64,000 nucleotides of DNA from Hemerocallis citrina (GCA_017893485.1 CM030366.1:101568953-101632952); one strand, 5' to 3'. Shown: positions 11,823 to 23,815, numbered from the stretch's first letter. The notes: generated from the letters alone by a model not told the origin. Program-made: numbers and translations.

Positions 11823-12380
11823 TGTAATGCCCCGATTTTTCATTTAATGAAAAATTATTTTATTTTGCACGTAGTGTGCACGTGCAATATTTTTGGTAGA
11901 ATTAAATGTTATGATTATTTTCATTATGATGAGTATAAATATTTAAATATGTGCTTTTTAATTATTTGTTTTACAAAGACTTCTTTCAATTGGACAAAAA
12001 GCCTTTTTCTTAAAGCCCAAATTTAATTCATTTATTTTATTTTAAAATTATTATTTTGGCCCATAAACTAAAGCCCATGAGTTAATTCATTTTTGAATAC
12101 AACTTGTAATGTTGGATACAATTTAAAGGTTGTTTTTATATAAAATTTAATGTACAAATTTTTGGAGGCAAATGCTTGCACGTGCATTGCACGTACACGT
12201 GCAAAGTGCACTTCCTATGCATGGCCGGTTGTGAGTTTGGAGGGAAACCAAAAATTTGAGTGGGATCATGGTGTGGTGGTTACTTGATTATGGGTGGTTA
12301 GTATAACTCCTCCTTAAATCTAAGCCATTTGTTCCTAACTCCTACTTCAATCTTAGCCATTCATTCTCCTAATTTTTTAG

Positions 12381-12388
12381 TATAAATA
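12381..12388 (+). promoter_or_regulatory. TATA box of the LTR
   Basis: TATAAATACCCCC context, the same as in the first gypsy LTR. Confidence 0.6.
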
Positions 12389-13300
12389 CCCCCTCCCATG
12401 GCTAGTATTCTTGTGCAAATTAATTCTTCCAAACCTATAGTTCAATTACATTATCTAGTAGTTAGTAAGTGAGTAAAAGATTGAGAGATTGTGTGGGTTT
12501 GTGCTTGCAACAAGAAGAGAAGGAGAGGCCGGCATCCAAGAAGGGGAGCTCTCGGTGTGGTGTGCTTGGAGACTTGTGTTTGCGTCGACTAGGAGGAGGA
12601 GCACTCTCATTGCAAGGACATTCGTTTAGGAGGTTGCTAATTGTACTTTTCTTCAATAAGGTGGGTAAATTTTTCCTATTTCTAAATAGGAATGCATGCT
12701 AGATTTAATTAGAAAAATGATGCATGAAAATGATTAATAAGAACGCACATTTAATTGGAAAAATGATCTATAATTGATTGAATTGTTGATATGCAAATTG
12801 TATGTGTTTCTATTGTTAAAATTCAAGTTGTGTGCGATATGAATATGGCTATGAATTGTGTAAAGAAACCTTCGTTAGTAGCATGAAAAATTATATGCAA
12901 AGATTAGTATATTGATAATGTCGCTTTATGTGCTAAATTGGAAAACTTTTGTTATGACGTTGTAACGAATGAATTAAGATGCAATTATTATGTTTGGAAA
13001 ATGAATAAGGGCAGGAAATTAGTATAGGGATTAATGAAATTATAATGTCGAAAAAGAATGTATTAGTGGTAGTATATCAAATTAACCAAATTGTATGGTA
13101 GAAATGTGTTAATTATTAGGAAAAATATGTTTAATTATTTGAGAAAATTATTCTCATATACTGGAGTGTAATTCATGATGGAAATGATTAATCTGGAATT
13201 TTTACAGTATGTTAGTAAGAACAACTTGAAATGAAATTTTCATGAACATCGATATATTTTAAATAACAGAGAGATTTGATTTAAATAAAGTTTAAGTTGT

Positions 13301-13410
13301 AATGGTGACAACCCGAGCCCATAGATCGAGTGGTCGGATCATTCTTAATCGCTACAGTATGTGTGGGGGTCTTCTCTAAGGTTGAGGGATCGAATCCCGT
13401 TGACACCATT
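13301..13410 (+). other. tRNA-like segment inside the LTR
   Basis: A 12-bp near-perfect stem (13301-13312 with 13399-13410, one mismatch) encloses a box-B-like GGATCGAATCC at 13387-13397 and a box-A-like region near 13322-13333. It is too long and too poorly paired for a tRNA gene. It could be a SINE head or a tRNA fossil. Confidence 0.35.
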
Positions 13411-13496
13411 CTTTTTATTTCGAACATTTTGAAAGAATCCGTTCTGCCGAAGAGCATTTAATGCTTTTCTCCCTTCTTCTAGACGGGTGTAGCACT

Positions 13497-13550
13497 CGGC
13501 CTAGTGGCTTGTGCCTTTGGTTGTTTCTCCTGTGGTCGCTGGTTCGACCC
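13497..13550 (+). other. Second tRNA-like box A / box B pair
   Basis: CGGCCTAGTGG (13497-13507) and GGTTCGACCC (13541-13550) match Pol III internal promoter boxes at a tRNA-like spacing of 33 bases. No complete cloverleaf is visible. Confidence 0.35.
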
Positions 13551-15136
13551 TGACTTTTGGCTGTTGTTTATGTTGTGGGAAAAACAAATTTTTTTGGATG
13601 TTTTGATAATCAAAAAAATATGGAAAAAATGTATTTATTATCTTAAAAATATGGGGAGTTTATGAAAAATAAATTGAGGATTATTTGCATGAAGTGGAGC
13701 ATGTTTAGAGAATAAAAGTATAATTTAGAACTATAAATTTGACACTTGCATTTGTATAAAGTTGTAGCTTACAAAAGATTTAGAATGGAATATTGGAAAG
13801 AAAATATGAATAAAAAGGAATTATGTGTGAATTATTCTCGTTGAAGAATAATGTGACAAATTATGAAATGTAAATATTCATCCTTGATCGTATAACTAGC
13901 GATGTGGTTTTTAATGTGAAAATAATATTTCATGAGTTACATGATGAATAGTTGAATTTAATGTATAATTATGGACTATTGAATGATTTGGAAGACATGA
14001 TTGGAAAATAGAAATATTTTGAGTATGACAACTCAACATGTGAACTTATGAGTTGGAAACTCTCAACTTTAGAATTTGTGAATGGGAATTGAAACAAAAC
14101 AGCAGCTAAGTCTCCCCCGGCATTTGGAAAGAAATGAAACGAAATTTGAAATGAAAGGCCAAGGTTGGTCATGTTTGGATGATTGAATAAGTCCGGTTTA
14201 GTGGAGAGGCTAACTCTAGTGCTTGATTTTGTTCATGATTCTATTTCATTAGAATTAAGGATTAGTTACATAGTGAAGACATGATGAAAGTAAGAGAAAA
14301 ACATTGAGTATGCGGGCCATTGGATCAGAGGCGAGAGTGTATCCCAGGATGTCCCATGATGAGTCAGGGCGAGGATACTGCTCCAGAGTACCGTCCCGGT
14401 GGCGACGCTCGTGGGATGTTTGAAGACTACGGGTGGTGTCATGTCTATGGTAGGAGCTGAATTTCCACAGGATGCCTGCATGATGAGTCATGCGTCAGTG
14501 CGATGGGATTCCCTCCAGGGCGCCTAGACATGAGTTCGTAGGTCAGAAAACATCTATGATACTTACCGTAGTTACAGTAGTAGATTAAGTCATGGCGAGG
14601 GATTGAACCCTACAAAGATGAAGAACGATTAAGGGCTTGCCCTCGGATCTATGTAGTATGGGATGCATAGAATCCGAACAAGTGCGCATTAGTATCATAT
14701 AATATAAATAATTGCATTAAGGACTAAGTGCACAATCACAACACGACATCATTAGGGTATTCCCTTTAATTTGGTATGTGACAAGTTTGTGTTTGTTAAA
14801 TATGGAAAATGAGTTATACTATTTCCGACATAGAGAGGATGGCCGTGTATAATGTTCGTCGGTTGAATAAACTGACGTACCCATAGTCTTATATGCAGGT
14901 AAGTGACATGATAAAGATTAAAGAGGAACAGATGCTTAAAGATTATTCAATGTTGTTGTACATTTATTTAAATGTTGTAAATTTACTTCCGCTGTGCAAT
15001 ATAAAGTGTAATATTTTTCATGTAACTCTGATGTAAAGTGAAAAGTTCAAATTTCCTTATAAAATTGTACTAAATGAAGTGGAAAGATCCTGTAGAACTC
15101 TCGAATTCAGTTGTATTTGGGATTCGGGGTGTTACA

Positions 15137-16143
15137 CGACCGGCAAGGGAGGATGACAATGTCCTCAAGCGGCTGCTGGATATGAAGAATTGCCTCGCCC
15201 AAAGCAGCGAAGGAGGTGGGCAATCCAGCCAAGGGCACCAGCCTACCGAACCCGCCTTCTCGGCTCGGATCCTAGACGCATCTATCCCCAGGAACTTTCG
15301 ACCCCCTCAGTTCGAAACCTATGATGGGGAAAGTGATCCCCTGATCACATGGAGGGATTTAAGACTCTCATGATGATTCACAGCACTACGGATCCTCTTC
15401 TCTGCCGCACATTTCCAGCCACCCTGCGTGGACCAGCCCAGGAATGGTTCTCAAAACTCTCCCCCAACTCTATTTTTTCTTTCGAGCAACTAGAGTCGAG
15501 CTTCCTGGCCCACTTTGTGACCAGCAGGAAGGTTGAGAAAACGAGCACTTCTCTCCTGGACCTCAAGCAGAAGGAGGAGGAGTCCTTATGGGATTTTGTT
15601 CGTAGATTCACAACTGAGGCCAGGGCAGTCTCTTCCCTCGATGCTAGTGTCGCGTTCGCTGCTTTCATGCACAATGTACGCCACGGTTAGCTGAAGACCT
15701 CTCTTGCCAAAAAAACCGCAGATTGATTTCCCAGACCTCTTGAACCGGGTCAAAAAACACATCGGAGAGGAAAAGGCCTTACACCTCAGAGGTGTCATCA
15801 AAGCATCGTCCAAGGGAAAGAGAAAAGGTGAAGGGCCCGATCTGCGAGGAAGAATCATAAAGATCTCCCTGTCTAAAAGAGGCCACCTCTGGTCCCTCGC
15901 TTCGAGAAATTTACGTCACTGACACACAGTGTGTCGGCCATTCTCATGGGAATCGAGGATAAGGGGATCGTCTTCCATCCCCCACTTTCCAACAACAATA
16001 AGAAGATGGACTGAAGATTTTACTGTCGGTTCCATCAGGACCATGGGCACGAGACAGACACCTGCCGCGCCCTTAAGGACGAGATCGAGGCCCTCATTCA
16101 GAGGGGATACCTTCATGAATTCACTCACCCCAATCAAAGGGAT
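15137..16143 (+). pseudogene. Gag of the Retand-type element
   Basis: Pieces of gag are readable in changing frames: the IPRNFRPPQFETYDGESDP region to about 15350, then FKTLMMIHSTTDPLLCRTFP and WFSKLSPNSI up to the TAG at 15688-15690, then DFPDLLNRVKKHIGEEKAL near 15720. A zinc-knuckle-like CRFHQDHGHETDTC lies near 16024. Gag packages element RNA. At least two frameshifts (about 15350 and 15700) and several stops break it, and the N-terminus is absent. Confidence 0.8.
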
Positions 16144-16169
16144 TAGAGGAACTCTCCTCCACATACCCG

Positions 16170-17090
16170 ACCAGAGCCAGATCCCGAGCACAAGCAAGAC
16201 GGTGGCCCGGCAATCCTACACTGCGTCCATGGTGGCCCCATGGGTGGAGAGTCTAACACCTCCTGCAAGGCCTTCTTGAGGCAAGTCAATTCAACTTGCA
16301 ATGAGCTGCCTCCCAGTAGCCAAGGACTGGCTATGTCATTTTCCAACCATGACCTGATAGGCATCCGCCTGCCTCACTTCGATGCTTTAGTGATCAGCCT
16401 TGCCATGGTGAACCATGAGGTCTGTCACATTCTCGTTGACAATGGCAGCTCCGTCAATATCCTATTCCTATCAGCATTCGAGGCACTTAAACTATCTCGC
16501 GAAAGGTTGACAACGGCAGGATACACACTGCACAGATTTTCTGGCATGCTTGTACAAATCGAGGGAATCATCATACTCGATGTCACCGCCGAAACCACCC
16601 CGACCATACAGATGGAGACCATGGAGTTCATGGTGGTAAACATCAAAGTTTCCTACAATGTAATTTTAGGCCGACTGAGCCTCTGTTCCCTTCAGGCTGT
16701 ACCATCAGCATACCACCTGAAGATGAAATTCCCCACCGAGCATGGTGTTGGAGTGGTCAGAGGGAATCAAGAATCAGCTCAGTCCTGCTACATGACCGCA
16801 TTGGGGGGTGCGGTGTTGCCCCTTGACGCAGTCGAGCTACCATCAGAGAGAAACTCAATGGGCTCGGAGCCCATAGACGAGTTGGAGGAAATTGCCTTTC
16901 AAGACGAAGACTTCACAAAATGCTTTTGTGTCAGCCGGTCGCTCCCTCCGGACCTCAAGGACGTTCTCGTTGAGTGCATTCGGAAGAACCACGATCTCTT
17001 CGCCTGGACACCCAGTGGCATGCCTGGAATCTCGGAAGACCTTATCATGCACAGGCTCAGTGTCTGGCCAGACTCAAAGCCCATTCACTA
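16170..17090 (+). pseudogene. Protease region of the Retand-type element
   Basis: An open frame from 16240 to 17091 covers a retropepsin-like domain. The catalytic motif reads VDNGSSVNILF near 16435 (family form D-[ST/G]-G-S), and the flap/end motif YNVILGRL is followed by YHLKMKFPTEHGVG, strongly typical of this lineage. The protease would cut the polyprotein. The frame ends in a TAG just before the RT, and upstream it is separated from gag by a stop near 16145. Confidence 0.8.
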
Positions 17091-17869
17091 GAAGTGCCGC
17101 AAGTTTACCCCTGAAAGATAGCAGGCTACGAAGGAAGAAGTGAGCAAACTTCTGTCAGCAAGTTTTATACAAGAGGTCAGCTACACGGAATGGCTAGCGA
17201 ATGTTATGATGGTGAAAAAACCGAGCGGAAAGTGGAGGATCTGTATAGACTTCACCGACCTAAACAAGGCATGTCCGAAGGATCTATTTCCCCTCCCAAG
17301 TATTGATGCCCTGATAGATGCAATGTCGGGGCATAAACTGTTGAGCTTCATGGATGCCTTCTCGGACTACAACCAAATTCGAATGTTTCTGCTCGACATC
17401 CCTAGGACTGCGTTAGTAACCGATCAAGACCTTTATTGCTATCGGGTCATGTCCTTTGGTCTGAAGAATGCCGGTGCCACCTACCAGAGGCTCGTCAACA
17501 AAGTTTTCAAGCATCAAATTGGTCGGAACATGGAAGTCTATGTCGACGACATGCTTGTCAAAAGCTGCAAAGGTCGCCACCACATTTCTGACCTTGAGGA
17601 AGCCTTTGGGCTTTTGCGATCCCATAACATGAGGCTCAACCCCTCTAAATGCGCCTTCGGCATTTAATTTGAAAAAATTTCTTGGGTTCGTGGTCAGCCA
17701 GAGAGGCATCGAGGCAAAATTCGAGAAGATCCAGGCCATACTTGACATGTCACCCAATAGAAATGTCAAGAAAGTGCAGAGGCTAACGGGCAGGTTGGCG
17801 GCCATTGACCGATTCCTCTCAAAATCCGTAGAAAAAGCCCTCCCATTCTTCACGGCTCTCCGAACCTAA
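17091..17869 (+). pseudogene. Reverse transcriptase of the Retand-type element
   Basis: RT motifs are clear: WLANVMMVKKPSGKWR, DFTDLNKACPKD, the DAFSDYNQI turn and the intact catalytic YVDDM at about 17540. The TAA at about 17665 and a frameshift separate the fingers/palm from the thumb (KFLGFVVSQRGIEA, LTGRLAAIDRF), which ends in another stop near 17866. It is non-functional as it stands. Confidence 0.85.
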
Positions 17870-18351
17870 AAAGAATCGAGTGGGGCGAGTCCCAACAGCA
17901 AGCCTTCGACCAGTTGAAGTCACATCTTGCCAACCCCCCAATCCTCAAGAAGCCAGAGTCGGGGAAACCTCTATATCTCTACCTTGCTGCGCCGGAATAT
18001 GCCCTTAGCGCCGTCCTCGTAAGAGAGGAAGACGGTGCCCAAATACCCATTTACTATGTTAGCAAGGTACTGCATAACGCTGAGGTCCGGTATGCGAAAA
18101 TTGAAAAAGTGGCCTACGCCCTACTGATGGCCGCGTGGAAACTCTGCCTTTACTTTCAAGCTCACTCCATCCAAGTCTTAAATGATCAGCCCCTCAAAAT
18201 TTCCTTAACAATTCACGGTGACTCATCAAATGGTCGATTGAGCTTAGTCAGCGAGACATCCACTACCATCCCCGTACAGCCATCAAAGGCCAAGCGCTCA
18301 CCGAGTTCATCACCGAGTGCACAATTTCCAAAGCTCCAGAATCACCAATAG
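17870..18351 (+). pseudogene. RNase H (first) of the Retand-type element
   Basis: Reads LYLYLAAPEYALSAVLVREE, then IYYVSKVLHNAEVRYAKIEK and YFQAHSIQVLNDQPLK, the standard gypsy RNase H with the first catalytic Asp replaced (LAA), as in Tat elements that carry a second RNase H. The frame shifts after about 18205, and a stop follows. Confidence 0.75.
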
Positions 18352-18730
18352 AGGAACCTCTATAGGAGATCTATGTAGACAGATCATCCTGCAAAGGGGG
18401 AAGCGGAGCCGGCATGATTCTCCTCGGTCCAGACGGTTTCGTATTACAGTACTCTTTGCACCTCAGATTCCAGGCCTCCAACAACGAGGCCGAATACGAG
18501 GCAATGATCGCCGGACTCACCCTCACCCGTAATGCCAGAGCTCGTCACATTAGAGCCTTCAGTGATTCTTAACTCGCAGTGAACCAGATCTCTGGAGCAT
18601 ATGAGGTGCGAGACGCTCGAATGATGTTCTATCTGGATGGAGTAAAGCTCCTTTTAGAATCCTTCGACTAGGCAGACGTCGAACGGATACCCCGAGAGAA
18701 AAACCTTCAAGTGGATGCCCTGTCAAAGCT
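18352..18730 (+). pseudogene. Second, archaeal-type RNase H
   Basis: A second RNase H fold follows: IYVDRSSCKGGSGAGMIL (catalytic D), ASNNEAEYEAMIAGL (catalytic E) and AFSDS (catalytic D) followed directly by a TAA, then VERIPREKNLQVDALSKLAS. This order is diagnostic of Tat-lineage elements. Two in-frame stops break it. Confidence 0.78.
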
Positions 18731-18959
18731 GGCCTCATCATTCTTCAAGGGCCTCGACCGTATAGTTCTCATCGAGATACTCCAGAAACCAAGCATAGAG
18801 CTGCCTGAGGTCCTTACCACCGATACTACTGCACCAAAAAGCAACTGGACTGACCTCATTTGCCAATTCCTGGCAGAAGGTGAACTACCAAAAGATCTTT
18901 CCGAGGCCAGAAGGATAAGGATTCGATCGCATATGTTCATGCTGATCGACAATCTTCTC

Positions 18960-20078
18960 TTCAAGCGGTCGTACACACAAGTTGACGGGAGACCTAATCT
19001 CCGATGTCGGAAGAGGTAAAATATACCCTTGAAGAGCTACATCAGGGGATCGGAGGATGCCATATGGGCAGCAGATCGCTCGCCGGAAAGGTCCTCAACC
19101 ACAGGTACTATTGGTCGACGATACTACAGGATGCCATGGACCTCGTCAAGAAGTGCGTACCTTGCCAAAAGTTCTCTCTGATTAGGCGAACGCCACAGGC
19201 CGAGCTAAAGAGCCTCTCCAGCCCGACCCCTTTTGCAATGTGGGGGATGGACCTAGTCGGCCCCTTCCCCATGGCGACCGCCCAAAGGTGTTTCCTTATA
19301 GTTGTCATCGACTACTTCTCCAAGTGGGTAGAAGCTAAAACATTAACCACAATTACCGAGCATCAAGCACAACAGTTCTTTTGGAAGCACATCATTTTCC
19401 ATTTTGGGATCCCCAGAATACTTCTGTCGGACAACGACCCACAATTCGCAGGAAAAAAATTCCGAAAGTTTGTGAGGACCTGGGAATCGAACAGCAGTTC
19501 TCGGCCATTGCACACCCTCAAACGAATTTCCAGGCCAAAAATGCCAACCGACAAATCATCAACAGGCTTAAAAAGTGACTGGACTGCTCTCCCAAGGGCC
19601 TCTAGGTCGACGAACTGCCCAGTGTCTTGTGGTCGTATCGAACGACTAAAAGGATCCCCACCGGTGAATCCTCATTCAATCTTACGTATGGGGCGGATGG
19701 CGTAATTCCCTTAGAAATTGGACTCCCATTGCCCCGGGTCATGGGCTTCAATGAAAATTCTAACTCGTCAGACCTCTGAGCCAATCTAGACATGGTCAGA
19801 GAAATCCGTTAAAGGGCCAACATCAGAAGAGCCATCTACCAACAGAGGATCGAAAGAACTTACAACAAGAGGGTCTATCTAAGCAACATTGAAGAGGGGG
19901 ACCACGTCCTTAGAAAACTTGCCATTTCCCAGCCCACCGCCAGAGGCAAGCTCGCACCCAACTAGGAAGGCCATACAAGGTCTCCAAAGTGGTACGTCCT
20001 CGCACCTACTGATTAGAAGACCTGGGGGGCAAGATGGTTAAGAGGCCCTGGAATGCGGAGTACCTTCTTAAGTTCTAG
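18960..20078 (+). pseudogene. Integrase of the Retand-type element
   Basis: The zinc domain (ELHQ...GCHMG, CVPCQ) and the core Asp residues (WGMDLVGPFP, LLSDNDPQF) are readable. After a frameshift near 19480 the core continues as QQFSAIAHPQTNFQAKNANR; the usual catalytic Glu in the NGQAE motif reads Lys. The tail LWSYRTTKRIPTGESSFNLTYG and PWNAEYLLKF to the stop at 20076-20078 completes the family length. Several stops remain. Confidence 0.8.
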
Positions 20079-20195
20079 GGGAAAATCTAAGGGGGCTCGA
20101 CTGCTGTAATCGGCATGAGATGCCGTGTACTTTTGTAATCGCAATAAATAAAAACATGGAGATTTTTGTGTGAATAAATCAAATGTTTGTGTACG

Positions 20196-20445
20196 AGAGA
20201 TTTCTCAATCTCTCATGAATTTCTCCATCGGTCAAGTCCTCACTGCTCGACTTAGAATTCGACCACACATGGAGAAACTTCACATCCGCTATGCCCCCGC
20301 CTCTTGGCCTGAACCGCGAGCATCCCACCAGAGATTTCTCAATCTCTCATGAATTTCTCCATCTGTCAAGTCCTCTCCGCTCGGCTTGGACTTTGACCAC
20401 ATATGGAGAAACTTCACATATGCTACATCCCCGCCTCTCGAGCAT
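20196..20445 (+). repeat. Two-copy ~135-bp direct repeat in the 3' UTR
   Basis: Two adjacent units begin GAGATTTCTCAATCTCTCAT at about 20196 and 20331, with the second shorter. It precedes the 86-bp array. Confidence 0.8.
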
Positions 20446-21500
20446 AGCCTCGACGCTCGTAGCCTCGATGCTCGACGTTGATCTCGGGCACATGGGTAGA
20501 TTTCTCATGAAAAATGCCTAAAGCTCGACGCTCGGTGCCGACCCACTAGCCTCGAGGTCAATGTTGATCTCGAGCATAGAGATAGCTTTCTCACGAAAGA
20601 GCTTAGAGCTCGACGCTCGACGCCGACCCCCTAGCCTCGACGCTCGGCATGGGTCTCTAGCATAGGAGTAGCTTTCTCACGAAAGTGCTTAGAGCTCGAC
20701 GCTTGATGCAGACCCCCTAGCCACAATGCTCGGCATGGATATCGAACACAGGGGTAGCTTTCTCACGAAAGTGCTTGGAGCTCGACGCTCAATTCCGACC
20801 CCCTAGCCTCGATGCTTGGCACGGATCTCGAGCACAGGGGTAGCTTTCTCACGAAAGTGCTTAGAGCTTAATGCTCAATGTAGACCCCCTAGCCTCGATG
20901 CTCGGCATGGATCTCGAGCATAGGGGTAGTTTTCTCATGAAAGCACTTAGAGCTCGACGCTTGACCCCCTAGCCTCGATGCTCGGCATGGATCTCAAGCA
21001 AAAAGGTAGCTTTCTCACCAAAATGCTTAGAGCTCGATGCTCGATGCAGACCCCCTAGCCTCGATGCTTGGCATGGATCTCAAGCATAGGAGTAGCTTTC
21101 TCACGAAAGCACTTGGAGCTCGACGCTCGACGCCGACTTCCTAGCCTCGACACTCGGCATGAATCTCAAGCACAGGGGTAGCTTTCTCACGAAAGCACTT
21201 AGAGCTTGATGCTTGACACCGACCGCCTAGCCTCGATGCTCTGCATGAATCTCGAGTACAGGGGTAGCTTTCTCACGAAAGCGCTTAGAGCTCGATGCTC
21301 GACCCCTAGCCTTGACACTCATTATGGATCTCGAGCACAAAGGTAGCTTTCTCACCAAAATGCTTAGAGCTCGATGCTCGACACCGACCCCCTATCCTTG
21401 ACACTCAGCATGGATCTCAAGCACAGGGGTAGACTTCTCACATGAAAATTGCGTAGAGCTCGATGCTCGATGCTGACCCCCTAGCCTCGACCCTTGACGC
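20446..21500 (+). repeat. 86-bp tandem array, about 12 copies
   Basis: The marker CTAGCC(T/A)C recurs at 20546, 20631, 20717, 20803, 20889, 20969, 21055, 21141, 21227, 21306, 21391 (as CTATCC) and 21481. Spacing is mostly 86 bases, with 79-90 variants. Each unit has GCTTTCTCACGAAAG (a short inverted repeat) and GAGCTCGACGCTCGA-type sequence. Arrays in this position are known from Tat/Ogre elements. Confidence 0.92.
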
Positions 21501-21723
21501 CGCCCATAACCTCAGTGCCGACCCCTTTAGTTCGACGCTCGGCGGTCATCTCGACCAATCCAGATAGCCCTACTCGTCACTCGGAGCCCAAGTGCTTAGT
21601 TACGATCGGCATCCGACCACCTAGCGCACTTCAAAATCCGCTATCAAAATCTTTGCAAACACTCCCTACCAACCTTCTCATAAGGACGGACTACTCATCG
21701 ACGGCTGATACATCCAACCCTCC

Positions 21724-21739
21724 AGGAGTGGGGGGCCTA
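21724..21739 (+). promoter_or_regulatory. Polypurine tract
   Basis: AGGAGTGGGGGGCC before TGATGGGGGT, placed as expected just upstream of a 3' LTR. Confidence 0.55.
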
Positions 21740-22150
21740 TGATGGGGGTAAAAAATAGCAAGACGCATCTGGACCATCTAATCTCCTTAAGATCCGTGCG
21801 CTCTAGATCATCAGGTCAACCGGTCCAACAGGTCTTCTGCAACTCCAGGCTCACAGGCAAACGGGTCCAACCTAGCTCATTGAAGCTTCAAACCCGTTTT
21901 TCCCTGCCTATAAATACTAGGTCCCCTCATCACTTTGAAAGGTAATCAAAATTTCTCCACCTGAACCCTAGCTGCTTAGTCTCTTTTCTAGTGACTGACT
22001 AGATCGTCAGAGAGCCTGTCGTCGGGGATCCCCCGGTGTTTCTAGGCCTTTTGTAGGTACCTCGGCCGACCGGCCACCATCGGCCTCGTCCATCTGAACC
22101 GTCGAAGCCGACCAGGAGCTGCGGTTGAGATCTGTCCCTTTCCGCTTCAC
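21740..22150 (+). repeat. 3' LTR of the Retand-type element (right end uncertain)
   Basis: It starts TGATGGGGGTAAAA after the purine tract. A TATA box (TATAAATA, 21909-21916) and a leader with CCTAGCTGC follow. The right end is placed provisionally at a CA near 22150, where GC-rich sequence becomes AT-rich; no partner LTR is present to confirm it. Confidence 0.55.
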
Positions 22151-23051
22151 AAATTACAAGAACTCATACCTGTTGCTCCCACCACTTAAATCAAGCAGCA
22201 TCAGCATCCATATACTACTAGTAAGATGGATGTTATATGGAGACGGTAGACAACAGATTACTGGACTAAAATCTATAAATACATCACCACATATATTTTA
22301 CAGCAAAAAGTGTATTTAGTGATTCAAGCAGACATGGTTCAAATATAAGCGCTTTGGGTTATGTTGGATCATAATGATGAAACCTGATTGAACTCCTTGG
22401 TACCATAAGTTTTGCTACATTGGTTTACTTATACTAGTCAATTTATTTACATACAACACTATTTGTTTAGATATGATATATGCAATGCAAAAGAAGTTAC
22501 ATACTTCGCTGAAAAGCAGATTGGGTTGAAAAGCAGATATGATATCAATAGTATATATGCCAACAAGACTCAACTCAACTCAACTCAACTCAACTCAATT
22601 ACCAAAAATTTCTCAATCCACCAGTAACTCGACAATGCTACACCTCATTGCAAACAAAAGAAAATCATAACATAAATCCTTATATGAATCAAATATATAT
22701 GTAAAACATACAACCAGTACATGCAACAACTACTACTACAACAATACACAAACACTTCCATAACTGAGCTAAACTCAAACACAAATTATGATAAGGAACT
22801 CAAAATTAATTTGTACCATTTACCTTTAGCACCCTCGGTTTGCAGGAGAGAGGTGATGTCGGAGCTAGGAGAGAGGTGATGTCTACGGAAGTGAGATCGA
22901 GGTGGAAGGGGGAAGCTGCGTCGGGGGAGCAGGGCGTCGGGATGGAGAGGGGCGGCGGTTGTGAGATCGATTTTGGGCAGTAGTGGTGAGATCGAGAGAA
23001 GGTTTATTTACTCAATTGGAGATTGAGGCAGTGGTGGTGAGAGGAACGTGG
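22151..23051. other. No gene seen; probably part of a CACTA remnant
   Basis: AT-rich to about 22840, then a G-rich, GAGAGG-rich stretch that continues past the Copia insertion at 26084. That stretch resembles the GC-rich right parts of the other CACTA elements in the window. A CAACT pentanucleotide repeat, about six units, lies at 22567-22600. No left CACTA end was found. Confidence 0.4.
22567..22600 (+). repeat. (CAACT)n microsatellite
   Basis: About six perfect CAACT units. Confidence 0.9.
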
Positions 23052-23766
23052 TGTTGGGTTTATGTCTTGCATACTAGATTGGATAAAGAAGACGATGAGA
23101 CGATGGAGGAATCGAGAAGATTGGAAACAGAGTGGAGGCAAGGAAACAGTCAGCTGCTGTATTTGCAGAAGTGGCGGTCGACCGGTCGAAGGGTGTGGCC
23201 GACCGGTCATAGGGTGTAGAAGTCCCGAGAGGGGGACGGTCGACCGACCTTGGTCGGTCGTTCACAGCGCTGATGGGTTTATTGGGTCGGATCTTACTGA
23301 TTCGTGAGAAGCCCAACTTGTTCTTCAAGTCAAATCTGACGGCTTCTATCATAAGGTTGTCTTTTCAGGAATATCCAATGGTTACTATATCAAGATATCA
23401 AACTAGGTTTTCTCTAGATCTCTATATATTGTTGTTATTGGCTTCCATTGAGAGCCAAGAGAGAGAGAGAGAGAGTACTTCATTGAAGGCGAAGCTTGAG
23501 AGTTTATCTAATTGTAAACAACTAGTACTTGCTGGTGAGGCTTGGGAGAGTCGTGGTGAGAATTGTAATATTCTTGTATCTTCTCTAGTTGAATAACATC
23601 TTGGGTTTCTTCTCCCCCGGATTAAGGCAAAAGCCCCAACCGGGACAAATTTGTGTGCTTTGGTGTGTTTGGTATGATCTCATATGTGCTTGGTAGTTTG
23701 TGTTGATTGCATCGAATAACTCAACAAGATCCTGAAATAGGGATTTCTAGTGGGAAATCCCTAACA
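23052..23766 (+). repeat. 5' LTR of Copia copy 1
   Basis: 715 bp. It holds several GTCGAC-centred palindromes at 23166-23265 and a short (GA)n run near 23460. A primer-site-like TGGTATGAGAGC follows at 23769-23780, one mismatch from the initiator-Met form. Confidence 0.93.
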
Positions 23767-23815
23767 ATTGGTATGAGAGCTTCGGTCAAGGGTTTGTTTG
23801 AGTTCCTTGGAGATG

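Larger units (their letters stand above)
11041..15136 (+). mobile_element. 5'-truncated Del/Tekay gypsy element
   Basis: Only the 3' part of a second chromovirus remains: the end of integrase (11041-11724), a purine tract and a 3.3 kb 3' LTR. The left break lies in the integrase core at about 11041-11050, where homology stops against unrecognised sequence. LTR features resemble the minus-strand element at 52147-64000, for example a related GGGATGC(A/G)TAGAATCCGAA block and a near-identical purine tract. They are therefore related families. The right end abuts a Retand-type gag, so this element probably inserted into that one and then lost its 5' part. Confidence 0.8.
11823..15136 (+). repeat. 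3' LTR of the truncated gypsy element
   Basis: It starts TGTAATGCCCCGA and ends TTCGGGGTGTTACA, so the ends are inverted copies of each other. A TATA box (TATAAATA) is at 12381-12388. Near the start are several GCACGTGC-type palindromes (about 11865-11890 and 12175-12215). Two tRNA-like segments lie at 13301-13550. No gene is seen in it. Confidence 0.82.
15137..22150 (+). mobile_element. Decayed Tat/Retand-type gypsy element
   Basis: Order: gag, protease, reverse transcriptase, RNase H, a second archaeal-type RNase H, integrase, a long 3' untranslated region with tandem repeats, purine tract, LTR. The second RNase H and the repeat-bearing 3' UTR mark the Tat/Retand/Ogre branch. The 5' LTR and start of gag are missing; the sequence begins directly after another element's LTR. 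Every domain has stops or frameshifts. The right LTR boundary (about 22150) is a guess. Confidence 0.85.

Noticed and set aside
13301..13410. A true tRNA gene
   Set aside because: 110 bases, no clear D and anticodon arms, only a box B and a terminal stem.
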